A stretch of DNA of 64,000 bases from Lottia gigantea (lineage: Eukaryota > Mollusca > Gastropoda > Lottiidae). The stretch covers positions 929,966-993,965 of the forward strand of contig NW_008710315.1 of NCBI RefSeq assembly GCF_000327385.1. The letters run 5' to 3'. Below are positions 22,935-33,475 of this stretch, piece after piece (position 1 is the stretch's first letter; every line of letters begins with the position of its first letter). A program made the translations under genes and the position numbers. The notes beneath the pieces were generated by a model. The model ran no database searches. It was not told the DNA's origin and was given only the letters and a program-made list of their open reading frames with translations.

Positions 22935-23012
22935 TGTGGTGTAAGTGCAGGTGAAATGAAATGAATGGAGTTTTACATCCTACTTTTCTGCACTGTGGTG
23001 CAATTGAGACAA
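22935..23012 (-). repeat. SINE 3' end fragment
   Basis: AAATGAATGGAGTTTTACAT, then CCTACTTTTCTGCAC and a GTGCAATTGAG stretch: the complement of the SINE 3' end at 56.4 kb. Confidence 0.7.
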
Positions 23013-23444
23013 TAACTCAAAGTCAAGTAGATGACAAATATTATTTTATTTGATGGGTTGGTTACTTTAAGTTCAAGTAGATAAGTATAGTATATAAATA
23101 GGGATACACTAAGCTTGTATATCTATTTAAACTGACTGTAAATATGATCTACTGTTATCATAGATGATATCAACAGGTGTTTCAATAATCTATATTTCTC
23201 TACATCCACTATATATCTAGATAGCTTATTTCATGACATCACTTCCTGTCAGATTATCAATCAACATCTGCAAATCTAAGGCTCATATTCAGATATATAC
23301 TATTCTTACACCAATCATCTCAAAGCCCAAGTTGTTTTTGTTTCTAACTAGGCCAGTGCCTTTTTGAGAGCACTATTCTCATGTCACTGTAACTGACCAT
23401 ATTGGACAATTCAGTCGAGCATTGCATGATATTATGTCTATCTT

Positions 23445-23745
23445 TGAATTCTGTACACTTCCAATTCCTCGTCCGATGCCTGTGGTTCCTGCAATTCCAG
23501 AAAGAATTAACCAGAATGAGACAGCTCCTGCAAGCTCCTGTCGTAACCAACCTACCAACAGACCACAATAGCGTAATAATATATGTTATCTCCCCTTGCA
23601 AGATGGCGGCATTTCTAACTAGAAATTTCCGACTCATTCACATTTTGCTTCACCTTTCTCTTACAGGAGCTGCGCCTTTTTTGGTTAACTCTTTCTGGAA
23701 TTGCAGGAACCACATGCATCAGACATAGAATTGGAATGTCACAAA
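23445..23745. repeat. Foldback element with about 55-bp arms
   Basis: Left: TTCCAATTCCTCGTCCGATG, GGTTCCTGCAATTCCAGAAA, AGAATTAACC. Right: GGTTAACTCTTTCTGGAATT and GCAGGAACCACATGCATCAG. The open frames across it are by-products of the repeat. Confidence 0.65.
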
Positions 23746-23918
23746 TAGAAGTCAAAGGTGTCCCTGATACACATATTAAGGCTAGAAAAACTCTTTACAA
23801 TCCCTTTAAAAGGATGATCATTGAAAGATGCATGACATTAAACTTTTTAGATAACTAAGCTTACATGCAAACCAAGCTCAAACTGTACAGATATACCTTC
23901 CAAATGGTTTGAATATGG

Positions 23919-24002
23919 ACTGAAACTCTGAGTAACATGTTTCAGGTTCTGTTTTAATATTACTACATCACTCTACAATTGAGCACTATTTTAACAGTGA
24001 AA
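23919..24002 (+). repeat. Foldback family E end plus one 51-bp-type monomer
   Basis: GAAACTCTGAGTAACATG and CAGGTTCTGTTTTAATATTA are followed by CATCACTCTACAATTGAGCA and CTATTTTAACAGTG. The same junction starts the large array at 33.4 kb, but only one monomer is present here (without its GATGTATT part). Confidence 0.75.
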
Positions 24003-25960
24003 ATATTTTTTATTGAATTCATTTTAGTCAAAGATCAAACCAGATTTTCAATTTTTTCAAAATATATTTCATTAGTACAAAATGGAGCTGACATAGCTTT
24101 ATTAAACTCAGACAGATAAAGTTCCATCTTTAATCTTGAAGTTGAAGTACTAATATCAACAGGTAGTATGACTAGTAAATATGGTAACTATTAGTGGTAC
24201 TAATAAAGTATGTTAAGTACTATCAGGTTGAGTATAGTGTACAGGTGGTACTGTACCATCTTTACAAGTAACAAAATACTTTTATCATTATACCAATCAC
24301 TCATTGAACTAATCTAACTTTTAACTAGTTTATGATATTCATGTGGTTATGTCTTACTTCATTAGCTGCAAAAATTTTCTTGTCTATTGTATCCAAACTT
24401 TTTTTTAGAAATATCTTGATTAGACATGGGTTAGTCTTATTAATATTAGACCCAATTTTCATTTTGTCTCGTTTTTTTTATAAGTTTTTGTTTTATGTAC
24501 CGGTATATAGCCACTTCAGAGTAGGGTCTAAAGACAGGACTCTTGAACATTATTTTGACCTAACCTGCTTTTACCAAGCATTATCGTTGTGTAAGAGTTT
24601 GAAGGAATTTGATTGGTTATTTAAAGTAGATGTCATCAGATTAGGTCAAAAGGTTATTTTAATCAATTTATAAAGTTAAAGTTGGTACATCTGCTGTCCT
24701 CTAATCATTGTGATAAAATAATCTCCATTGATTTCTGATCATTTTTTATCCATCTGGTGGTCTTGTTTTAATTCAGGGGTAGGAATAATTTAGATTGAAA
24801 ATACGTCACCTTGAAATGACTACTAGCACAGAATAAGTCATGACCACTGTACCATTACTGAGTGAAATGAAATAACGTTATACACCCTACATGGGTTAAA
24901 CTGAAACAGGGAACATCGTGCAGTGTGCAATTGAGCTCATTAGTCAAGACAAAGATCTAACACTAGTCCACTTAGGTCTAATCCTAATGATTTGTATCTC
25001 ATCGGCCATTGTCTGACAATAACCTTGTATGCAGTTGGAAGAAAATCTTTAATTGTTAGGCAGAAATTACATCTGCGTTAGAAAATATAGGTAGCTCGTT
25101 AGAAGCTAGTTATCTCCCTTGAAGACCATCCTCGTCGTAGACTGAAGTCTGGGTGTCAGAGACTAATCAGATGTCAACAATGGAGACAAATTAAGCTATT
25201 GTCACATGACCTAATATTTGAAAGTAGTCCGATAAATCTGCCAGATGCATACGAGGTTATTGTCAGGCGTAGAGAGAATGGCCGACTTATTTACGATTGG
25301 GAAACCTATTCACTCATCAAAATGCAAGTCTAGTACCATAGGTGGCCCGTGCCAACAAGCAGAGCAATAGATAACATGAATACACCTATTGCACATAATT
25401 GTAATGACTAACTAATTTTCACAGAATTAATAAGCTTATCTATTGCTCTGTGACCTAGGCCAGTGTTTTCATTGAGACTTGTCTAGTAACATCAAAGTTT
25501 TGTTCATATATCAAAAGCTACTTTAAGGTTTTCAGAAGTTTGAATCTAATGTAAAATAAATGATATCACAGATTTTGTACAAGATTAACAATATCTGGTA
25601 TCTAAGTTTGTATAAGAAGGTGAGAATATCTAAGCCTGTACCAGTATGTATTAGAAGATATTGAGTCATAAAGATAATATGTAATATATATATAGGTGTA
25701 TGTACTGGTACTAGTAGAGGTGATGATGAGATCAGATCTATGTAAGTACAGTAACAGTAATATATCTAGAACTATGTTAGTAGGTCTAATAATAATAACA
25801 ATACAATTGATACCTATCTACACCTATATCTGATGTTTTTATTTTTAAATTGGCACTTCTAATACCAAGCCATGATTCATGAGGTTTTCTTGTCCGAAAC
25901 ATCCAAAAATATTCGTAGCTAGCATAGAAGCCTAATTTTGATTTCCCATTGAAATAATAT
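24003..25960. other. No gene recognised
   Basis: AT-rich sequence. A degenerate SINE end lies near 24868-24955 (AATGAAATAACGTTATACAC, then CAGTGTGCAATTGAG). A 113-codon open frame at 24332-24673 (+) is Phe/Leu-rich and resembles nothing I know. Confidence 0.5.
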
Positions 25961-25961
25961 A

Positions 25962-26306
25962 TTAAAGATGGGTTCCCTTATTTTCATTTATGAAAATGAA
26001 ATTCTAATACTTCTATGAATAGAAAGTAGAGGTGTTCTAATGACTTGCAAAAAGTCCATAATTAATTCCTAATTAGCTAAATTAGAAGATAATTCCAATG
26101 AGTGACCGGTCAAGAAAGGTCAAAAAGTCTTTTTTTTTTGTTTATCAAAACTGTATATACAAGGACATTTATGATTGGTCAAAACTTATTATGTTCAATA
26201 AGAACATAATTATATGATTAAGAATACATGATAATTAATTACAAACACCAATTAATCAAATAGTTTGCTTAATTTGACACTAAAAAATAAGGGAACCTAT
26301 CTTCAA
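25962..26306 (+). mobile_element. MITE family A copy
   Basis: Starts TTAAAGATGGGTTCCCTTAT and ends GGGAACCTATCTTCAA; the right end has decayed. Confidence 0.85.
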
Positions 26307-26724
26307 GGTCTAAGAATTCCAATAGTGATAAAAAAAATACAATATCGTAGCACACAAATCACAATTTGATAAATGTCTAAATAATTACTTTACTAGCTGA
26401 TATTTTAGCTATCAGTGTCTCTTTTTAATATGAAAATCATATCAATTATACATAAGCTTACAGTTTGTAAACAATTTAAGAACGAGATGTAGCTTTTAAA
26501 ATAACATTCTTCCCTGAATATAATATTGATGTCACGCTGTCATTTGTAACGTTTTCATGGAAACAATCTCATGAATCTTATAAAAACGCTATCTCAATTT
26601 GTGGCAACACTGAAATAATACTAAAAACAAGGATAATTCTTAAAACTGTTAGAGAAAGGTTTGAAGATAGAACACACATCCGACAAGATATTTCAATGGA
26701 AAACTTCCCAAATTTAAGTTTAAA

Positions 26725-27064
26725 ATGATACTATGTCTTAGAATGAACATAAAATTTAAGTTCTCAAGAATGGTCAATATGAGTATATATTCATCAGTGA
26801 ACTTAACTGGTGTCAGAAAGTTACAACAGAATCCCTGTAGAATCTGGAAAATTCATAAAACTAAGTAATTATTGAAAAACGCTTTATCTTAATATTAAGT
26901 GTTTTTCAATGGTTAATTGCATATTTATGGATAATTACTAAGTTTTTTGAATTTAACAGATTATATAAGAATCCTATTTGACACCAGGTATATCTACTGA
27001 TGAATATAATATGCTCTTATTAGCCAAGTTTAAAATTTTATGTTTCTTTCTAAGGTAGCATTCC
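26725..27064. repeat. Family C palindromic MITE
   Basis: TGATACTATGTCTTAGAATG and AACATAAAATTT on the left mirror TTTTATGTTTCTTTCTAAGG on the right. A second palindrome sits at the centre (GAAAAACGC...GTGTTTTTCAA). Closest copy: 57358-57686. Confidence 0.78.
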
Positions 27065-27971
27065 TTAAAACTGTTTATATTTTTGTTTTGAAGCCAGTAT
27101 TCTAGATTCCAATTCACATAAAAATAATTGGAAATGTTCGATAAAACGACTAATGTGTGAAGACAGTAGAATTTAATGTGTATTAATTTTAACTTCCTTA
27201 CCTGTAAACATTGTAAACTTATCACAGTCAATAAATATCTCGAGTTATTATAATATATGATCACAAGAAGGAAAAAAAAACTTGAGATCAGTCAAACTAA
27301 TTCCTTTTAGAAGTTATTATACAGTTAAATAATCAACCTTAAACACAAGCAATATCTATTTACCACACCTCCAGCTTTGATCAAATACCAGAGGTTACAT
27401 ATTGGTCGAAAACAACACCCAACAGTAGGCAATGTACAAATTAACATTCAGTAAAGAAACCTGATTGAGATAAAAAAAAAAAAAAATCAAGCTGGAAGAG
27501 AGCTCAGCACGGTAAAGCCAGGTATATGACTGATACACTGATAGTAAAGGGCCCCCAAGTCAGGTATACAGAGCCAAATAGATCTAAATATACCGACCTC
27601 AAAGAATTTCATGTTAGAAAGCTGGTAAACTGGAACGTTACTAAAAATAACTGGCGTCTGATAAATCTAAGAAGGTGGTTCTTGAATTACAAACTAATAA
27701 TTTATATTTTCCTAACTGATATATTTTCTAGTATTTCATCTAGTTCTTGCCAAGTTTTTCTATACTGTTATCAATTTTCTGTTTGCTTACTCAACTTTGT
27801 TATGAATGGCAGCCAAAAGGTTCCAAATCAAAAACAATTTAATTAAGACATCTAAAAGACAGATGCTATCTTTAATTTTATCAGAGAAAATTTTTCAGTA
27901 ATTAGTAAGCTTATTTCTAAATTTTAATATTTCTCTTATTCACTCTTCTGTTAAAGAAAATATAAAGGGTC

Positions 27972-28073
27972 TTAAAGAGACAGGTTCTTGTACTTTAGCC
28001 AGGCTTATCCAGTAATAGTATTCAAGATCCAAATCACCAAATCGCCCAAAGATGGCAAATCTGTCTCTATAAA
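27972..28073 (+). repeat. Short derivative of MITE family D
   Basis: Only about 100 bp: TTAAAGAGACAGG at the left and GATGGCAAATCTGTCTCTATAA at the right, with CCAGTAATAGTATTCA between. It keeps both ends of family D but lacks most of the middle. Confidence 0.6.
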
Positions 28074-28210
28074 CGAGTGCTTATGTCATTGAAATAAATG
28101 AAATGTGTTGTTGGATTTAATTGCATGCCCCTTTCTGTCAATATTAACTAAGTCGTCAACTTAAAGATTCCATGATGTTTGATGATATCTGCCTTCAAAA
28201 TGTCCTTTTC

Positions 28211-28345
28211 TTAAAGATGGGTTCCCTTATTTTCATTTATGAAAATGCTAATACGTACAAAAATACCTGATCGTCTCAAATGTTCATAATTAATTCATTA
28301 TTAGCTAAATTAGAAGAGAATTACTTGCAGAATTCCAAACTGAAT
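28211..28345 (+). repeat. MITE family A, left part only
   Basis: TTAAAGATGGGTTCCCTTAT through TTAGCTAAATTAGAAGAGAA and GAATTCCAA, then unrelated sequence. The right half is missing. Confidence 0.8.
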
Positions 28346-30650
28346 TTTCAAGTTTGTTTCAAAAAGAACCAAATGTTGGATGGTAACTTTAAAATGTGAA
28401 AAAGTAAGGGTTAGTTCCCATTAGAAACAGATGTAATTGACTATTATTTTTGGGAAATGTTGGCAGCAAAGCTTTCCTGAAAAGAAATGAATCTGCAACC
28501 CATTTCCATTTGCGAAATTTTGGAAATTTCCAGAAGTCTTACATCTCTGTACAAGCTGTGCCTTGGGATGAGGAGAAGAGCGGTTAGTAAAGACATTAGT
28601 GTCAAGGTTAGTTTTCAATGTACAGATGCCCAGCTGTTTACATTGCAAGCATATACGCACAGTGGAGCAGAGCTGAACAGAGCGACACACACAGGAAGTT
28701 CTGCTGTATTTTTTCTGCTTGCAGCTGACTTTAGTTCACTGCTCCATTAGCATGGCAAAGAAGTATAGGAAAGAACACAAGAAATCTTCAACAGCGAATG
28801 ATTGATTTAAGGTCACTCTGCTTTTAAGTGAATGCCTGATTGCGTACTCTGCTTTCTGCGTCGCCCTGCTCAGCCTCTTGTGTGAGCAAGCCCTGATAGA
28901 GTCATAAGCTTTTCAGGCAACTGTTTTTTAGTATGGCTTTGTCCATTTAAGAATTCCTTAATTTATGACATTGAACTTTACAAACAAATTAAGGGAACTA
29001 AGTGTTAATACCCAATCATAACAGGGCACTGGGGTTGACAATTAAAAATAAGAAATGCCTGCCTGTAATTGTTAATGTTTGTCCTTATAAGGGAATTCAA
29101 TTCTGCAACAAATTGTTGAACAGACAACAATCCAAGACTGGGCACTAAGATCTTTGAGTGCAAAGCAATGTATTTTATCTTTCTGAAAAATGAGCTTCAC
29201 CTTTGATTTACTTATGTAGTCAATGTAAGTCATATCAACAAGCAACTGCAAATCTTCAAGAAGCTAGATCTCAATTTTTAACTTGCTAAATCGTATATCA
29301 AAAACCAAGAACAGGCATTCATAGGAGGTCAGCCTTCCAAATGAATTTTAACAGTCAACTGAATGTGACAGGGAAATAAAAATATAAAACATAACTGTTT
29401 TTCCAGTTTCATTATATTTAGTCTTAGAACTTTATCAAGCCAAGACCTCTGACACTGTTTAAATATAAGGCTTTGGTCTTAAGTGTAGATCTACTCAAGT
29501 ATAACTAAATTCGTTCACTACAATTAGTCGAAGTGTTTAAAAGAAATATAACAACTCAGTCTCTAAGGAGGAGGCCTTCTACTGTCTGACTATGACGAAG
29601 ATGGGTGTGAAACTCAAAAATGTGTCAATCTTTTCGACGTCTACGCGTGATAAATGCTGCTAATCGCCTTTAAACATGAGCTATCATACTTTACCTTTAT
29701 AGAAAATCCATTCAAATACGCAGTCTCTTAAATTAACATTTCATCGTCCAACACAAAAACTTCCAAAACAAAATAACAACAACAAACTATTTGAGCATTA
29801 TCTCATTCCAACGTCGGCCATGTTTATTTTATTAAAAATAGTCCGTGATTCATTTTTAATGTCATATCAATGCGCCACATTGTTTACTTTTTAAAAGTCG
29901 AATTTCAAATCAGGAAAAAATGGCTATTTTGATCTAAAAATTCACTTTCCAGAGACATGAAATTGTCTCTTCTGTCATTTTATTGAGATGCCATTCAATC
30001 GAACAAATGGGAAATCCTAAAACATCAGAAGAACCAAACCGGATGTTATTTGCCGGAAAAGGAATCGAGTAAGAAAGGAAGTCCGTAACATAGATATCTC
30101 CGTAACTTCTGTTTCCTGCGATAATGAATTTCCCAGAAGAACATTTTGAATAAAACGACTGAAATAAAATTCCTTTTTTGAAAGAATATTTTTGAAGAAA
30201 ATTCAAGTATTCTTTTTCCTTTAAATTGTTGTTAAAATTATGTAGGCCTTAGTAATTCATTGTAAAGTCAGTTTTTCGGACTGTGCTCTTCAAAAAAGTA
30301 TACATAAATCCTACATTCAAGACGGCAAAGGCAAATTTTCTAATTCAGCCTTAGCCTTGAATCAAACAATATTGAAATATTCGAAATGTTTCTCTTTGGT
30401 AGACTTATCAAAGCAATATGTTATTGAAGGGAGATAAACGCAGAAACATTATCTGTGGTCTGTAGGTCTCCCCAATTTATGAGAATAAAGGGAAGTAATT
30501 CATTAAAGAATGTATTAAATACGGACAACAACAAAACCTTCAATACCGCAGAATTTTATTCCACTATTACAGAGTCCAAAACTCAAAATATATTTTTGAC
30601 AGAAACCTATACACAAACCCAACCGTTTTCCTTATAAGGATGTAGCCATT
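28346..30650. other. No gene recognised; GC-richer island near 28.4-28.9 kb
   Basis: 28.4-28.9 kb is visibly richer in G+C than its surroundings (AGCAAGCCCTGATAGAGTC, CTTTCTGCGTCGCCCTGCTC) but has no convincing exon. A non-coding first exon or promoter of NCK could lie in 28-30.1 kb; this is only a guess from position. Confidence 0.3.
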
Positions 30651-30654
30651 TTAC

Positions 30655-30830
30655 TGTTTATTTCTTCCTCCAGAATTGAAAACAGACAAGAAATTTTAAC
30701 AAGACCGAATTTCTCTAGAAACTTTTTTCCCAATGGTTCACATCTTAGGGTCGTGGGACTACTATCTACCAGCTGGTCCTTGGTCAAACCTTTTGGCATT
30801 GATATTTCTCGGATCATCCGTGTCCTTTAA
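30655..30830 (-). repeat. SINE family 2 fragment
   Basis: Its complement reads GATGATCCGAGAAATATCAA and GGACCAGCTGGTAGAT, matching 41.37 kb (GATAATCCGTGAAAGATCAA, GGACCAGCTGGTAGAA) in the same order. Confidence 0.7.
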
Positions 30831-31703
30831 ATTTTACAGCTGTTGTCGGCTGGAATAAATTGCACTTTTTTTACTTTTTTATGAGAAGACCTTCCATTTT
30901 AAGGCTGAGTAGTTCTCTATACCAGAATCGGAATATCCATTCTGAGATATTATTGGTTTTAAATCTCACTGTCAAATCAAAAATAGGTATTTATCTACTG
31001 AGTTAAAATTCAACCTGATTGACACTGATTGGTGATAATTGATCTAATCATGCGGCACAATCTGAACCTTACAGTCACTGTTTGTTCGGAATTACTCGTA
31101 TCTAAGTCGCAAAAAATTAACAATTTTGAGGGAAAAATTAGAGATTTTGAAATCGGGATTTTTTGGGCTAATTTGTGATTAGATTTCGTGTTGGCTCTCA
31201 AAAATCTGAAATTCAAAGACCTTTAGCATATTATGAGCAAAAATGAGGCACTAGACTCTTCAGCTGTGTACCCATTGTTCACGTAAAGTCGCAATTGTCT
31301 CGTTCAACGAGGACATAGCTTGGGTTTTAAGTACTTTAGTCTTGATCATATAGACTGTATTTCTCGAATACCAGTCCATCTTTGGAATGCTCTGAGTTTA
31401 CTTTCTGTCGCCGTAGCAGCTCAGCAAGGACGCCTTTCTGGCGTGACGTTGCTATTAGTATTATGAAGGTTAAAGGTGTCTGTTCATAGCCGTCACGTTG
31501 CATCTCAATAATTCACTGTCACAAAGGCATAGCATGACAATTGAAATCAAACACAAAATAACTGGTTTTTCATTCAGTCGGTCGTGTTGCTTGTCAATAG
31601 TGAAAATAGCTTCTGAAATAAAGAATAACGATAGAGGAATATTAAAGCCATAAATCATCGCTTATTGGTAAACAATATGGGCTGATTAATATCTTGTATT
31701 GTG

Positions 31704-32042
31704 TATATCGGGTGTTCCAAAAAGTCCCAAAGTTCGAAGGGTAGTACTTCAGCTGTTAGTAAACTGATCTCTTTCAAAATTCTTACAGATACTTCAAGGT
31801 CTCGTTGTTCAACCCTGAAAATGTGGTCGAAGAAGATGGAGGGCGCATTGAACACAGGTTGAAATAGGTAAGTTGCCGGGATATTGTATTTTTGAACATC
31901 CTGTTTTATTCGGGGTAGTACTCGTACCTTCGATGACCTTCATATTTTCATGGTTGGACGACGACATCTTTAAATTTATATGTGAGAATCAGTTAGATAC
32001 GACCCGTCGAACTTTGGGACTTTTTTTGAGACACTCGATATA
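31704..32042. repeat. Long-armed foldback element
   Basis: Left end TATATCGGGTGTTCCAAAAA then GTCCCAAAGTTCGA; right end TCGAACTTTGGGAC then TTTTTTTGAGACACTCGATA. Similarity continues inward, so each arm is roughly 150 bp and little unique sequence remains. Possible TA/TATA flanks. The 66-codon frame on the - strand here is repeat text. Confidence 0.75.
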
Positions 32043-32109
32043 TGCGGGTCATAAATCTAACGAAAATGTGACATAGTCTTCAAATGTGTTTTGAGTATTG
32101 AAAAAAAAA

Positions 32110-32232
32110 AGAAATTAATGAATGGAGTTTTACGTCTTACTTTTCTGCACCTAAATGGGCTAATGAAGACGGACAACGCCATGCAGCGTGCAATGAGGGA
32201 AACTTTGCCAGGACAGCATGCATGTCATTCTG
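32110..32232 (-). repeat. SINE copy, 3' half
   Basis: AATGAATGGAGTTTTACGTC, CTTTTCTGCACC, CTAATGAAGACGGACAACGC and CATGCAGCGTGCAATGAGGG are the complement of the SINE at 56.1 kb. Confidence 0.8.
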
Positions 32233-32520
32233 TTATCCCTTATGAACATTATCAAACACGTATATCAGGTGTGTGTTCCACTATTGTAAAAAATTGAATA
32301 AACGGAATTTCTCCATTGAAAACCACCTGAAACAGTACAAAAGAAAATACTAAAAGATCTATTAAGTATCGATTACTATATATATCTATTAGTAAGACTT
32401 TCAATAGTCGATCATAAATATCCACCATGACAAAGTATATCTAACTTGTATATGCAGATGTTCCTATATACATATTTAGCCCGGAGTGCAATAAAAATTT
32501 TATGACCTTAATATTAAGTC

Positions 32521-32690
32521 TAATCTATCTGATTGGATTGTACGATATCGAATACAGCCAATTCAGGACCTGGACAGAACCATAATGTTTACAGTCTTTC
32601 TGTCGAGGTCTCTGATTGGATGTATTTGCTGGCATACAATCCAATCAAATCTCTGCATTCCGCAATACAAGAATAGTGTCTATTGCAATT
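32521..32690. repeat. Family B foldback core
   Basis: GATTGGATTGTACGATATCG and AATACAGCCAATTCAG face CTGATTGGATGTATTTGCTG and GCATACAATCCAATCA as inverted arms. The outer CTTGACAT ends are not seen. Confidence 0.6.
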
Positions 32691-32775
32691 GTAAGGTTCA
32701 ATTTGAAATCGAAAAAGGGATAGGCCTACTGCCCTTTGTTATGACAAAAAATCTGCCCAGCTTCATTTACCCAAT

Positions 32776-33112
32776 TTAAAGGGGAACTGTCGGCATTTTC
32801 GGGGATTGATTTGGGTCTTTATTGTGCTTTAATAGTCTTAAGAAGTACTAGAATGCATGAAAATCGCATAATCCCTTCAAATATACCTCAAACTAGAAAT
32901 TTCACTGTCTATTCCTATATATGTGTTTTCTATATATGGCATAGTTTCACTAAAATTCGAGTAGAATTTTTTAACTTTCAAACGTGAATAATTAAGGATA
33001 TACATGAATTTGAAGGCTCAAATTTCGACGATGAGCTGTGAACACTATTACTGATTGGCTTAGCTAAAAAATTCCTGTTTCTGAGGCAAAGGTGCTCCTT
33101 TAAAACTATCTA
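32776..33112 (-). repeat. MITE family D copy
   Basis: TTTAAAGGGGAACTGTCGGC at the left, AAGGCTCAAATTTCGACGAT and TGAACACTATTACTGATTGG inside, and CCTTTAAA at the right. Reverse of the copy at 19.4 kb. Confidence 0.78.
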
Positions 33113-33221
33113 TCAATTCGCAAATAAAATAATAAAGTGTAATGCAGATGTTTTATCACGCTTTTTTATTTACATAGTTAAGAAACTCTAAATAACAATT
33201 TTATTGATTCATATATTCTTA

Positions 33222-33475
33222 ATATTATGAATATTAAAACAGAACCTAAAAAACATGTTGTTATTCAGAGTTTCAAGCTATGCGATCTTCAGACAACTGA
33301 CCCATGTCCTATAACTGAAGTTTAGACGTGGGAATAAGGTCTACTCTTGTCAGTGGGGACACAGGCTGAATTATATATAGGTCAGTTGTCTGAAGATCGC
33401 TTAGTGTGAAACTCTGAGTAATAACAACATGTTATTTTTTTAGGTTCTGTTTTAATATTTCTATATCACTCTACA
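33222..33475. mobile_element. Foldback family E element with about 80-bp arms
   Basis: Left arm: ATATTAAAACAGAACCTAAA, ACATGTTGTTATTCAGAGTT, TGCGATCTTCAGACAACTGA. Right arm: the near-exact inverse TCAGTTGTCTGAAGATCGCT, AACTCTGAGTAATAACAACA, AGGTTCTGTTTTAATATTTC. The loop is about 90 bp. The right end runs directly into the 51-bp array. Confidence 0.85.

Noticed and set aside
23344-23728. Two overlapping frames of 97 and 108 codons on opposite strands
   Set aside because: Both lie in the inverted-repeat element at 23445-23745 and contain the same arm translated twice (SFWNCRNH).
24332-24673. 113-codon + frame starting MIFMWLCLTSLAAK
   Set aside because: Phe/Ile/Leu-rich text typical of AT-rich non-coding DNA; no motif, no splice structure, no neighbours supporting it.
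27526-27846. 106-codon + frame (MTDTLIVKGPQVRYTEPNRS)
   Set aside because: First half looks mildly protein-like but the rest is Ile/Phe/Ser-rich; no recognised family and no clear exon borders.
28421-28750. Pair of 87-89-codon frames in the GC-richer island
   Set aside because: Opposite-strand shadows of each other with no motif; the island may be regulatory or untranslated.
29800-29850. - strand ATGGCCGACGTTGG as a possible first exon of a gene
   Set aside because: The frame closes after seven codons; at most it could be a leader or chance promoter-like text.
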